Below the pieces are notes generated by a model, which was given only the letters and a program-made list of their open reading frames with translations, had not been told where the DNA came from and made no database searches. The translations under genes and the position numbers were made by a program. From a bacterium (GTDB lineage: Bacteria; UBP15; UBA6099; JAJRTR01), in NCBI GenBank assembly GCA_024278215.1, contig JAJRTR010000073.1, forward strand, positions 1-55,970: 55,970 nucleotides of DNA, read 5' to 3'. Below, one piece after another: positions 1 through 7,893 of this stretch (the stretch's first letter is position 1; each line of letters opens with the position of its first letter).

Positions 1-140
1 CCTGGTGTCGGATCGCCGCCATCGCCGTGGCGTCGACCGGCTCTCCGTCGGGACCGAGCACCGTCTGGTCCGCCGCGTAGATCGGCTCACCGAGGCGTCG
101 CGGGAGCGGCACGTCGTCGCGAACGGCCGCCGCCCACCGC
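1..140. other. GC-rich contig end, probable chimeric or foreign segment
   Basis: The first ~130 bases are far richer in G+C than the rest of the window. On the minus strand, starting near 130, one frame stays open to the window edge and reads like normal protein (for example PRRLGEPIYAADQTVLGPDG) with nearly every codon ending in G or C. This frame is shifted relative to the alcohol dehydrogenase frame that enters from 431. The join lies in a GC-rich stretch around 126-140. The simplest reading is an assembly chimera or a recent recombination junction. I do not recognise the GC-rich protein. Confidence 0.55.
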
Positions 141-431
141 AACGAAACAGTCGCAATTGTTCTTCTTATAGAGATCGGCGACTTCGTTCACGACGAGATT
201 CGACGAATCCGGCGGTGTCTTGTCGTAAATAGTGCCGATTTCACAGTTCGAGCCGGCGAACGCTTTTTCGACAATCTCGACAAGGCCGGCGCCCTTGACG
301 CCCCGGTCTGTAACTATCATCGCCCTGTGCGCGCCAAGCTGGTCCATCTCATGGGGCAGATTCGACAGCGCCATAGTTCCGCTGACTATTTTTACGGGGC
401 AGAAGAATTCGTAATATGTTTTTTTCGCCAT
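87..431 (-). CDS. Iron-containing alcohol dehydrogenase, N-terminal part only (truncated)
   Basis: The protein starts MAKKTYYEFFCPVKIVSG and continues with the N-terminal Rossmann-like half of group III iron-dependent alcohol dehydrogenases: a conserved GVKGAGLV stretch and then DCFVAVGGG, which in the family is the GGGS nucleotide-phosphate loop. Directly after GGG the homology stops. The remaining residues down to the stop at 87 are an arginine/alanine-rich frame artefact in the GC-rich segment. The metal-binding helical domain is missing. The start at 431 is preferred over 464 because MAKK begins the family-like sequence and an AAGG sequence lies upstream. It probably follows the SCP-2-like gene in one minus-strand transcript. 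The family reduces aldehydes or oxidises alcohols with NAD(P); the substrate cannot be told. Confidence 0.75.
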   Translation of the reverse strand: MAKKTYYEFFCPVKIVSGTMALSNLPHEMDQLGAHRAMIVTDRGVKGAGLVEIVEKAFAGSNCEIGTIYDKTPPDSSNLVVNEVADLYKKNNCDCFVAVGGGRSRRRAAPATPR

Positions 432-468
432 GTTCGACAACCTTCTTTCTTTGCTGTTATGCAACTCT

Positions 469-1011
469 TTATTTTGAAGATTTCAGTGCGAGTCCCGGCA
501 GGAGACCGGTGATCACAACAACTTTCCGCATCCTGTCGTTGAAAGACAGTTGGGGCGGTCGCTTCGAGTTTTTCCTGACCATGCCCTCGGGCAACAGGTA
601 CTTCTGCACGATTGCCATCGCCCTGACAGCCTGCACCGACTGGCCTATGTTGCCGTGCACAATCGTGCGGCGCTGCACAGCAGCCGTGTGCGCGCCCATA
701 AGTCCGGTGAACACCATCAGCGCGGAATCTATGTTTTTGAAGTAAAGAACCAGTTTGCCGTCCTTAACGCCTTTGCCCAGGTATTTGATCACGCCGTTCT
801 CCTTTTTCATCGACACAGCCGGGCCTCCGTGCATTACCGCCAGCGAAAACACGCGCCCGTCTTCCCAGTCACTGATTTCTTTCTGCATCTCGGGCACATT
901 CTTCGAGACGACCTCGAACCCCACTCCCAGCGCCAGCATTACTGTTTCAACTATCTTGTATTTCTTTTCGTATTCGAGATCGAAAACCTGAGATATAGAA
1001 AACAATTTCAT
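469..1011 (-). CDS. SCP-2 sterol-carrier-like protein (putative)
   Basis: This 180-residue soluble protein has no signal peptide or membrane segment. It looks like an SCP-2-type lipid or acyl-CoA carrier: a central KLVLYFKNIDSALMVFTGLM segment is followed by a helical region (QAVRAMAIVQKYLLPEGM), as in bacterial SCP2-fold proteins. The start at 1011 (MKLFSISQVF) is chosen over 1110 because AGGAAGG lies just upstream and because the 1110 extension runs into repeat copy A. It lies 37 bp upstream of the alcohol dehydrogenase on the same strand, suggesting shared work on a hydrophobic alcohol or aldehyde. SCP-2 domains recur in the gene at 32770-33930. The family call is by overall pattern, not a unique motif. 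Confidence 0.5.
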   Translation of the reverse strand: MKLFSISQVFDLEYEKKYKIVETVMLALGVGFEVVSKNVPEMQKEISDWEDGRVFSLAVMHGGPAVSMKKENGVIKYLGKGVKDGKLVLYFKNIDSALMVFTGLMGAHTAAVQRRTIVHGNIGQSVQAVRAMAIVQKYLLPEGMVRKNSKRPPQLSFNDRMRKVVVITGLLPGLALKSSK

Positions 1012-1097
1012 TGTGTCCACCTTCCTCTGATCCTGATATCGGCAGGCGCAACAACCGCCTGGGCCGGGCAACTTGACGCACATCCTGATAATCATTC

Positions 1098-1272
1098 GAG
1101 CCGCCTGCAAAGCTCTGTTCTACTGTGGTCGGTTGCAATTGTCCATAGCAGAGTTGTCGCCGCAAAATCGTCCTCGACATACTTTGCGAGTACGTCCGTG
1201 GGGATTTATTTCTCCGCCTTGCCCTGATCAATCTCGCCCGGCCTCGCCACAAACGGACTTTGCAGGTGGCTC
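1098..1272. repeat. Hairpin repeat family 1, copy A (inverted orientation)
   Basis: This is a diverged, reverse-complement copy of the ~178-bp element also found at 17196, 26089 and 37142. It begins GAGCC and ends GGCTC, with the characteristic internal segments ACTGTGGTCGG, TTGTCCATAGC and CTCCGCCTTGC in the same order as the reverse complement of the other copies. It lies directly upstream of the SCP-2-like gene. It has more substitutions than the other copies, so it is probably the oldest. Confidence 0.8.
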
Positions 1273-1382
1273 CTTTGTTGTGTCATAGGTTCAACGTCGT
1301 TTTACAACAGGTGAATTTTATCACAATCCCCGTCTTCATTAAAAGGAATATCAATAATTTGCGACATGTGGGAAAACTATTT

Positions 1383-1527
1383 ATGATTCGTGTGTAATAA
1401 GTCATTTTCAAAAACAATGTTTTTGTCGAAGTCGGTCAAGATGCTTTAAAATGATGAACGCACGTTCGTTATAGTCGATCATTGTTGGTTGACATTTGTC
1501 GTCTTCGACTTATTACACACGAATCAT
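1383..1527. repeat. 145-bp element bounded by a perfect 21-bp inverted repeat
   Basis: Bases 1383-1403 are the exact reverse complement of 1507-1527 (core GTGTGTAATAAGTC / GACTTATTACACAC). The 103 bp between have no convincing reading frame. The arrangement is that of a MITE-like element or a long cruciform. The gap 1273-1733 holds only this element and a family 2 repeat. Confidence 0.75.
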
Positions 1528-1586
1528 TTATGTGTCTCGCACATTTTTTTAGCATAGACTTTTACAAGACCCTGTTTCGACGAATC

Positions 1587-1700
1587 TAACCCGGATTTCT
1601 CACAGAAGAATACGGAAGGATCACGATAGGCCCCCATTCTACTTACGTTGCGGCGGTGACCCGGGATATGTTGTCCCCGCCTTCACTTCATACGGTTGGC
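1587..1700. repeat. Intergenic repeat family 2, partial copy
   Basis: The stretch beginning TAACCCGGATTTCTCACA resembles the sequence that follows the stop codon at 5041, through the shared blocks ATTTCTCACA, CGATA and TTGCGG. The same opening is found at 25973 in the form of a hairpin. The CCCGCAT core seen in other copies is not present here. Confidence 0.5.
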
Positions 1701-1733
1701 AATTGTGACGATTTATTGTTTCATGAAAAAAAA

Positions 1734-2411
1734 TCAATTGGATGGGCACACGAAAGCATTGTTTGTCGGGCAGTTCTCGAACATGTCCGGGAAGTAGCCG
1801 GCGGGATTAAGACATACGGGGCACTGTTTTGAATCCGCAGTCCGGACTTTCAATTCGTATGAGCGGCCATCATCAATGAAATCATATTCCATGTTTTCAA
1901 CATCACAGAATTCGGCCATATCCTTCATAGCGGCATCGGCACAGTCATTGGCTGTCAGACCGTCACACGTCCACGACATCCAGGTGGACTTCATCATGAA
2001 TAAATCTGATAAGTCGGCGGCATATTTTCCGTTGTTGATGCGATACTGCTCCTGCATCACACGCACTTCACCGACTGATTTTGTGCACTCACTGAAAATC
2101 TCGCTGCTGTTAAATATAAATGTTGTTCTTAGATAAAAGCCCCAGACCACAAGACACGCTATTCCCGAAACGATATACCATGTGCCGAGAGTGTGCGACC
2201 CGCCCGTCTTCTTTCTGAAAACATAAAACGACATTACAAAACCGAAAAAAGGGATCGCCAGCGATACGACAGGTGCAAGGACCCTGAACAAGCCCTTGCA
2301 AACAGACGATACTCTGCCGAGCACGCAGTTGATAAGGGGTTCGGGCTGACCGCAATGCACACACTCGCTCGCCCTGTAGCTGATTTCATTTCCGCACTTA
2401 CAGCATTTCAT
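1734..2411 (-). CDS. Zinc-ribbon membrane protein with pilin-like C-terminal region
   Basis: This is a 225-residue protein. Residues 1-22 form a zinc ribbon (MKCCKCGNEI...CVHCG, two CxxC pairs). Two hydrophobic segments follow, at about 41-66 and 76-98. The region after the second segment (VRVMQEQYRINNGKYAADLS) resembles the conserved helix-loop of type IV pilin or pseudopilin-like proteins, where a hydrophobic helix leads into a globular domain. The C-terminal part has several cysteines (CDG, CADA, CPVC, CPTN, CPS) that could pair if it lies outside the membrane. Unlike true pilins it has no prepilin peptidase site at the N-terminus. Function unknown; a membrane sensor or assembly protein is possible. 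Confidence 0.7.
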   Translation of the reverse strand: MKCCKCGNEISYRASECVHCGQPEPLINCVLGRVSSVCKGLFRVLAPVVSLAIPFFGFVMSFYVFRKKTGGSHTLGTWYIVSGIACLVVWGFYLRTTFIFNSSEIFSECTKSVGEVRVMQEQYRINNGKYAADLSDLFMMKSTWMSWTCDGLTANDCADAAMKDMAEFCDVENMEYDFIDDGRSYELKVRTADSKQCPVCLNPAGYFPDMFENCPTNNAFVCPSN

Positions 2412-2592
2412 AACAGGCAGTATTCTAATTCAAAACCCACAATTTAGCTATGTGTTTGTGTATTCATGATTATATGTCCGTGAATTATCTGATAGTGTCG
2501 GTCGTGCTTGCGCAGGGAATCGCTTTTAAATGTGTAAGACTTAAATTATAATATTCATTCATTGAATACATGGGAAAAACGGAGGAAATGAT

Positions 2593-3786
2593 TTGAAAAA
2601 AACTATATCATTCAGAATTTCGAAATTGGTGTTCCTGTCGGCAATGCTGGTCGCGGTATTTACATGCTCGATTGTGAAAGCGGCACCGGAACTTATTGAA
2701 AAAGACGGGTTGCGTATCGTAAAACTTTCCGGCACGCCCTACGACATCGGCTTGCAGCACGGCAAGTTGCTCAAGGACGACATAATGCGAATCTACAAAA
2801 TATATTTAAAAGACCTTGTATACAATAAATGGATGAAGGAGTATGCCATACTCGGCAGAGGCGGCAAGGAGGCATATTCTAATCCGCGAAAAGTAATGAC
2901 AAAATTTGCAAAGGCAATGGAAAAAAACATACCTGAGGAATACATCCAGGAGATGAAAGGCATCGCCGACGGTGCGCAGATACCTTACTCCGAAGTGCTC
3001 AACATGAATTCGCATATAGATTATTTCGCAATACTCTGCTCGACACTTATTGCCACCGGGCCAGCCTCCAAAGACGGAAAACTCATCGAGGCAAGAAATC
3101 TCGATTGGGCGCAGGGCGGACTCAAAGACCTCGATAAATTCTCCACCGTTTTTGTGATCAAACCCGAAAAGGGACACGCTTTTGTTTCTGTTTTCTATCC
3201 CGGACTTGTGGGGGCGCTTACATCTGTCAATGATGCAAAAATCACATCGGAACTCAACTTCTCGATGGCAAAGGGAAACGCGAAGAATGGCACTCCGGCG
3301 CTTCTGCTTATGAGAAAAGTTGTTCAGTACGGCGGTTCGCTCGACGAAGCGGAAAAAATACTGCGCGACGCTCCGCGCCTTGCAGGCTACAACATCACTA
3401 TCGCAGACGGGAACACAAATAACGCGCGCCTGATCGAGATCACCGCGGATGTTGTGGACACTCTTTCGCCGACTGACGGCAAAATGGTGTCTACCAATCA
3501 TTTCATCACTGAAAAACTCGCCGACGGAAATATCGACACTTCAAATTTCAGTTCTTCACCGTCGGAAGACCGCTTCAACAGGCTAACTGAACTTCTGAAC
3601 GAAAATTACGGCAATGTGGACATGGCGCTCGCGCAGAAGATGATACACGACGGGCTCGTGAAGGTGTCCGGCACGGTGCAGACTGCAATATTCAAACCTG
3701 CGGATCAGCTCTTATGGGTCTGGACACGCAACAGGAAGCCGGGTGATTTCGTCAAGCTCAATGTCGCCGAACTGCTGGCCGATTGA
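2593..3786 (+). CDS. Secreted C45-like amidohydrolase/acyltransferase (Ntn-hydrolase fold)
   Basis: The start is TTG at 2593, seven bases after GGAGG at 2581; an ATG at 2588 in another frame stops at once. Residues 1-30 form a signal peptide (LVFLSAMLVAVFTCSIVKAA). The mature part begins like C45 proteins (IVKLSGTPYDIGLQHGKLL, then a helical N-terminal region). It carries CSTLIATGP...DGKLIEARNLDW, where Cys149 would be the N-terminal nucleophile freed by self-cleavage and the ARNLDW stretch is a family hallmark. The family includes isopenicillin N acyltransferase-like enzymes, which hydrolyse or form linear amides. The length of 397 is normal. It is followed 24 bp later by the beta-propeller gene on the same strand, so the two are probably co-transcribed. 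Substrate unknown. Confidence 0.8.
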   Translation: MKKTISFRISKLVFLSAMLVAVFTCSIVKAAPELIEKDGLRIVKLSGTPYDIGLQHGKLLKDDIMRIYKIYLKDLVYNKWMKEYAILGRGGKEAYSNPRKVMTKFAKAMEKNIPEEYIQEMKGIADGAQIPYSEVLNMNSHIDYFAILCSTLIATGPASKDGKLIEARNLDWAQGGLKDLDKFSTVFVIKPEKGHAFVSVFYPGLVGALTSVNDAKITSELNFSMAKGNAKNGTPALLLMRKVVQYGGSLDEAEKILRDAPRLAGYNITIADGNTNNARLIEITADVVDTLSPTDGKMVSTNHFITEKLADGNIDTSNFSSSPSEDRFNRLTELLNENYGNVDMALAQKMIHDGLVKVSGTVQTAIFKPADQLLWVWTRNRKPGDFVKLNVAELLAD

Positions 3787-3810
3787 CCGGCGAATGGACT
3801 TTTATTCATC

Positions 3811-5043
3811 ATGAGCGACAGCAAAATGAGAAAAAAATCGTGTCTTGCGGGCATTGCCAAGTCTTTCATCAACCTGATAATAATCCTCTGCTTTTTCTTA
3901 TCATTGCTCATCGCATATCTGTTTTTCTCGAGTTCTCCCGTCGCATTCAACGAGGAAGCGGCAAAAAAGATTACTTATACACCGCTCGAAAAACTCGTTC
4001 CCGGCGATAAACTTCCGACCGGGCTGAAGTTGGGGAGATCAAACAACAATCTCGATCTGACACAGTTCAAAGGACGTTATTATTTCGCTTTCAGAACGGC
4101 ACCCACTCATTTTGCTTCCACCGAAACAATCATTTATGTGCTGAGTTCAAAAAATCTTGAAAAGTGGGAATACGAGACCGAGTTCAATCTTAAAGACGAT
4201 CTGCGCGAACCGCGTTTTCTTGTCTTCAAAAATAAACTCATTTTGTATTTTTTCCGCGGTGGCAGCAATCCACTCGCATTCGCACCGAAACATATTTACG
4301 CAACAGAGCGTACGGCAAAAGGGAAATGGACCGAACCGAAAGAAATATATGAACCGGGCTATGTCGACTGGCGTGCAAAGGTCCACAACGGGAAGGCCTA
4401 CATGAGCGTCTACTACGGCGCGGGCCTCTACACAAACGAAAACGAGCCGGGGAGCCTTCGGCTGCTGGTGTCCGACGACGGCTACAACTACAGGATGGTC
4501 GGCGGCAAAGAGGCAAGAACAAAGTATAGCTCGGAGGAAGGCGAATTCGAGTTTGACAATAAGGGAAATCTATGGGCGACAGTGCGGCTCGAAATGCTCG
4601 GCGGAGAAGTTTGCTTCGCGCCCAAAAAAGATTTGTCCGCCTGGGACTGTAAATTCACGAATTATAAATTCGACTCGGCTCTGATGTTCCGCCGTAAAGG
4701 TGAATTCTATGTCGTCGCACGCCGAAATATCGACGGTCCATACAATAAGCAGTCAAAGCTTATTCCTTCCGCACTAAGGTCGAAACTCTATCTCGTGCGG
4801 TATTCGGGAACAAGAAAAAGGACTGCGCTCTACCGGCTGAATAAGGAGAAAAAAGAACTCGAACCGCTCTTTGATTTTCCGTCACGGGGCGACACCGCAT
4901 ACGCCGGTATCACACAACTCGACGAAAACAAATACCTGCTGTTCAACTATAGTTGCGACATCGACGGCTTTGACTGGAGCTGGATTTTCGGACAGCTTAT
5001 CGGAACCAACATCTACTCGACTGTACTTGAATTCAGGGACTAA
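3811..5043 (+). CDS. Membrane-anchored beta-propeller protein, glycosidase/sialidase-like (putative)
   Basis: A short basic N-terminus is followed by one transmembrane helix (residues about 18-36, FINLIIILCFFLSLLIAYLF), placing the rest outside the cytoplasm. The remaining ~370 residues repeat short beta-strand units of the type FKGRYYFAFRT, YVLSSKNLEKWEY, FKNKLILYFFRGG, VHNGKAYMSVYYG and LLVSDDGYNYRMV. This is the look of five-bladed propellers in GH43/GH32 and sialidase-like proteins (repeated 'YxxxSKDLxxW' strands). I cannot identify a full catalytic triad, so activity is uncertain. The start at 3811 is kept; ATG at 3826 (MRKKS) is an alternative. It lies just after the C45-like gene and probably shares its transcript. 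Confidence 0.6.
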   Translation: MSDSKMRKKSCLAGIAKSFINLIIILCFFLSLLIAYLFFSSSPVAFNEEAAKKITYTPLEKLVPGDKLPTGLKLGRSNNNLDLTQFKGRYYFAFRTAPTHFASTETIIYVLSSKNLEKWEYETEFNLKDDLREPRFLVFKNKLILYFFRGGSNPLAFAPKHIYATERTAKGKWTEPKEIYEPGYVDWRAKVHNGKAYMSVYYGAGLYTNENEPGSLRLLVSDDGYNYRMVGGKEARTKYSSEEGEFEFDNKGNLWATVRLEMLGGEVCFAPKKDLSAWDCKFTNYKFDSALMFRRKGEFYVVARRNIDGPYNKQSKLIPSALRSKLYLVRYSGTRKRTALYRLNKEKKELEPLFDFPSRGDTAYAGITQLDENKYLLFNYSCDIDGFDWSWIFGQLIGTNIYSTVLEFRD

Positions 5044-5217
5044 CCCGTATTTCTCACAAAGAAATCCGGAAAATCGCGATAACGCCTGTTTTACTGCATT
5101 GCGGTAGCGATTCGGGATCGATCACATACTAACAGTATGTTCCCTCACCACTCACTTGCCACGCCTTGTATTACAGGCATTCTCCCGATTATTAGCCCGC
5201 ATTGGTGAAATATACGG
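5044..5217. repeat. Intergenic repeat family 2, full copy
   Basis: The copy begins right at the stop codon of the propeller gene and ends with the family core CCCGCATTGGTGAAATA at 5196-5217 (right arm ATACGG, one change from the usual ATGCGGG). The block ACAGGCATTCTCCCGATT before the core also occurs at 48455-48472. It fills most of the gap before 5303. Confidence 0.7.
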
Positions 5218-5302
5218 ACTATAGGGAATGCCCATACCGCGAGATCGAACAACTGGCGGAACAAGAGCGCAAACGGATATAATATCTTTTGGAGGATGTG
5301 CG

Positions 5303-6049
5303 ATGATAGTCGGCATTGTTGGTGTGCCGCCGTGGGAGACGATGCAGGATTACCTGCGGCGCGGGGCGAAGATTATTGACCTTGACGAACCGGTCAACGG
5401 CTTTCCCGTGCGTGACATTTATCTGCCCGCGACTTTCTGCCGGGTGCTCAAGCGAGTGGTTTCAAATATCTATTCGCTGCATGAGGCGGGCCGTCTCGAT
5501 ATGGTGCTGGCGACGGTGGGCGAGTGCAAATGCGACGGTATGCGAAATATCGCTCTCCGCATCAGGGCGACTTCCGGCATACCGATTGAAACGGTGAAGA
5601 ACGACAACATGGTCGGCGCGGGCTATCCGGTGTGCAGGAGTTCGCTTCCGCCCGCGAGAAAAATGGAACTGATCGTGAGCTCGGTATTCGCGCCGCTGCC
5701 GCGTGATGTGATCGTCGAAGAATGCGAACCCGTCTGCGGTTTCTGGGGTGTGCCGCCCGCAGACTTTTCCATAATGTCGCTTTTTCCCGACCGCACACAC
5801 ATCTATGGCTGGACACGCTGCATGGAGAACAAAACGCCTGCCGATCTCGATCTTGAATGTGTTGTCGACCCTGGCGTGCCGACTGTTTTCTTCGCGCAAT
5901 CCTTCTGCCAGAAAAACGCGCTCGCCTATAATCTCGCGAAAGAACACGGCGGGCTTTTTGTCGAGGTGGACAAGGCTCTCACACGATCTGCCAGGGCTAA
6001 AATCGAAGCGTTTTTACAGTTCAATATTCCCGGTGGAGGTACGCTGTGA
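5303..6049 (+). CDS. Compact 2-hydroxyacyl-CoA dehydratase D-component-like protein
   Basis: This 248-residue soluble protein resembles a shortened HgdB/FldC-type subunit of 2-hydroxyacyl-CoA dehydratases. Evidence is the segment LDMVLATVGECKCDGMRN (Cys75, Cys77), matching the family pattern in which a strand is followed by a cluster-ligating Cys in a CDGxxK-like motif. Cys46 in ATFCRVLK and VEECEPVCGFWG are further cysteines of the kind that hold an iron-sulfur cluster, and the C-terminal domain has FAQSFCQKNALAYN. True subunits have about 330-440 residues, so part of the fold is missing. The start at 5303 has GGAGG upstream; the longer frame from 5228 adds unrelated sequence. It overlaps the next gene by 4 bp (GTGA), strongly implying that they act together. 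Substrate unknown. Confidence 0.65.
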   Translation: MIVGIVGVPPWETMQDYLRRGAKIIDLDEPVNGFPVRDIYLPATFCRVLKRVVSNIYSLHEAGRLDMVLATVGECKCDGMRNIALRIRATSGIPIETVKNDNMVGAGYPVCRSSLPPARKMELIVSSVFAPLPRDVIVEECEPVCGFWGVPPADFSIMSLFPDRTHIYGWTRCMENKTPADLDLECVVDPGVPTVFFAQSFCQKNALAYNLAKEHGGLFVEVDKALTRSARAKIEAFLQFNIPGGGTL

Positions 6050-6720
6050 ATAGTGAACGCCTTCTTGTAGACGCAGGTACGAGTTACACAAAAATATTGC
6101 GCCTGGGATCGGGCGAACGTAGTATTCTGCGCGCGAAAGATGCTAAAACTTTACTTGCTGATAAGAATGTTGTTGCCGCAACGGGACACCTGATACCGGG
6201 TGGAGAAATGTTGAAAGTCAACGAACTTGTCGCGCTTGCCGAAGGCGGCATGGCGCTTATCGGCGAGCCCGACTTCACGCTGCTGGACTGCGGAGCGCGT
6301 GATGTGAAATATGTGAAAGTGAGCGGCAGGCGCGTTGTGGGGATGGATTGGAACACGGAATGCGGCGCGTTTACGGGCCAGGTGATCGAGCTGCTGGCGC
6401 GCTACTTCGAGGTCGATCCGACGGCTGTGCCACGCGGCGTCGAGAAGATTCCTGTTGTGTGTGGTGTGCTCGGTATGACAAATATGTTCGATCTGATATC
6501 GCAGGGAGTGACACACGAGACGGCGTTCGGGCGTTTTCTGCGTGGCATCGCCTTTAATTGTGAGCGACTCGTCGGCAGGCCCGGAAAGATATTTCTGTCA
6601 GGCGGCCTCTGCGAAAACGCCCCATTCCTCGAAAGCTTTTCCTGCGAGGCTGTCCCGCTCGGGCGGCATGTCCTGCTCGAAGGATTAAAACGGATATATG
6701 AACGTGAGAACGGGGCATAA
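6046..6720 (+). CDS. BadF/HgdC-type ATPase, dehydratase activator-like
   Basis: This 224-residue ASKHA-fold ATPase has phosphate-1 loop LVDAGTSYTKILRL, second phosphate loop TLLDCGARDVKYVKV and adenosine motif IFLSGGLCEN. Two cysteines, Cys106 (ECGAFTGQ) and Cys139 (VVCGVLGMTN), sit where HgdC-type activators hold the single [4Fe-4S] cluster shared across the dimer, so it can probably act as an ATP-driven electron injector. It is a little shorter than HgdC (about 260). The start is GTG at 6046, overlapping the previous stop, with GGTGGAGGT upstream. Together with the preceding gene it forms a two-gene reductive activation module. BadF/BcrA-type benzoyl-CoA reductase subunits are relatives, but the pairing with an HgdB-like partner favours the dehydratase side. 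Confidence 0.8.
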   Translation: MNSERLLVDAGTSYTKILRLGSGERSILRAKDAKTLLADKNVVAATGHLIPGGEMLKVNELVALAEGGMALIGEPDFTLLDCGARDVKYVKVSGRRVVGMDWNTECGAFTGQVIELLARYFEVDPTAVPRGVEKIPVVCGVLGMTNMFDLISQGVTHETAFGRFLRGIAFNCERLVGRPGKIFLSGGLCENAPFLESFSCEAVPLGRHVLLEGLKRIYERENGA

Positions 6721-6753
6721 CATACGCAGACTTGTAGCAATTTCCTGCACGGA

Positions 6754-6762
6754 TGCTATAAT
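6754..6762 (+). promoter_or_regulatory. Probable extended -10 promoter of ilvC
   Basis: TGCTATAAT is a consensus extended -10 element (TGN plus TATAAT), 46 bp before the ilvC start. A weak -35 candidate (TTGTAG, 6732-6737) lies 19 bp upstream. The same motif precedes the genes at 17493, 37493 and 44681. Confidence 0.45.
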
Positions 6763-6808
6763 GTTATTTTTGTGCGGAAATGTAAAATAACATGTCGGAG
6801 GCTGAAAA

Positions 6809-7864
6809 ATGAAAAAAATACAGGTGGGAGATTATGTCGAAGAGATATACGAACGGAGCGATCTGCCTGTCGAAAAAGCTCGTGAAATACTTAAGGATGA
6901 AACCGTTGCGGTCATTGGTTACGGTGTGCAGGGCAGGGCGCAATCACAGAATATGAGAGACAACGGGGTGAATGTGATAGTAGGGATGCGAAAAGGCGCA
7001 TCGTGGGACCTCGCGGAAGGAGATGGCTGGGTCGCGGGCGAAACACTTTTTGAGATAGAAGAGTGCGTGAAGAAAGGTACAATTGTGCAGTACCTGCTGT
7101 CGGACGCCGGGCAGAAACTGTGCTGGCCCCAAGTCAGGGACAACCTCGATGAAGGTGACTGCCTGTATTTCAGCCATGGTTTCTCGATTGTATATAAGGA
7201 AGCTTCAGGTGTTGTGCCGCCGGAGAATGTCGACGTGGTGCTGGTCGCGCCGAAAGGCTCGGGGACAACCGTGCGCAGCCTTTTCCTCGAAGGGCGTGGC
7301 ATCAACGGTTCGTATGCGATACACCAGGACGCCACAGGCCGCGCGCAGGAACGCTGCCTCGCCCTCGGTATCGCCATCGGGTCCGGCTACCTGTTCAAAA
7401 CCACTTTCGAGAATGAAGTGTACAGCGACCTGACGGGCGAACGCGGTGTGCTCATGGGCGCTATATACGGTTTATGGAAAGCGCAGTATGAACTCCTGCG
7501 CGAGGAAGGCCACTCACCGTCTGAAGCATTCAACGAAACTGTCGAAGAGGCCACTCAGAGCCTCTACCCGCTGATTGCTGAAAAAGGTATGGACTGGATG
7601 TACGCCAATTGCTCGACCACAGCACAGCGCGGCGCGCTGGACTGGTACCAGAAGTTCGCCGATGCCGTTAAACCCGTTTTCCGCGAACTCTACGACAAAG
7701 TGAAGTCGGGCGAGGAAGCGCGGATATCCATCGAGTCGAACAGCAAACCGGACTATAAAGAAAACCTTGCGAAAGAACTCAAAGAGATCGCAGACAGCGA
7801 GATGTGGAAGATCGGTGCCGAACTTCGTTCACTGCGCCCAGAACGGCAGAAAAAGAATGATTGA
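6809..7864 (+). CDS. ilvC: Ketol-acid reductoisomerase
   Basis: This enzyme makes 2,3-dihydroxy-isovalerate or -methylvalerate from acetohydroxy acids in branched-chain amino acid synthesis. The Rossmann motif VAVIGYGVQGRAQ (residues about 31-43) is followed by the cofactor loop VGMRKGASW. The metal-binding signature DLTGERGVLMG and the C-terminal knotted helical domain with NETVEEATQSLYPLI are intact. The 351 residues and the KGSGTTVR segment fit the yeast/Bacteroidetes-like branch of class I enzymes rather than the common bacterial sequence. The start at 6809 has TCGGAGG upstream. It stands alone without ilvB, ilvH or ilvD nearby, and follows the HgdB/HgdC-like pair in the same direction behind its own probable promoter. 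Confidence 0.95.
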   Translation: MKKIQVGDYVEEIYERSDLPVEKAREILKDETVAVIGYGVQGRAQSQNMRDNGVNVIVGMRKGASWDLAEGDGWVAGETLFEIEECVKKGTIVQYLLSDAGQKLCWPQVRDNLDEGDCLYFSHGFSIVYKEASGVVPPENVDVVLVAPKGSGTTVRSLFLEGRGINGSYAIHQDATGRAQERCLALGIAIGSGYLFKTTFENEVYSDLTGERGVLMGAIYGLWKAQYELLREEGHSPSEAFNETVEEATQSLYPLIAEKGMDWMYANCSTTAQRGALDWYQKFADAVKPVFRELYDKVKSGEEARISIESNSKPDYKENLAKELKEIADSEMWKIGAELRSLRPERQKKND

Positions 7865-7870
7865 AGATAG

Positions 7871-7893
7871 CCCGCATTGGTGAAATATTCGCG
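7871..7893. repeat. Intergenic repeat family 2 core
   Basis: CCCGCATTGGTGAAATATTC is the family core with a changed right arm. It lies just after the ilvC stop. The rest of the gap to 8116 has a short sequence near 7970-7993 (TGTCATGCTGAACAAAGTGA) resembling a motif scattered in many bacterial genomes, and a TATAAT at 8071. Confidence 0.55.

Noticed and set aside
947-1252. Minus-strand frame upstream of the SCP-2-like gene
   Set aside because: It overlaps repeat copy A and the start of the SCP-2-like gene in another frame; its composition is arginine-rich, without homology.
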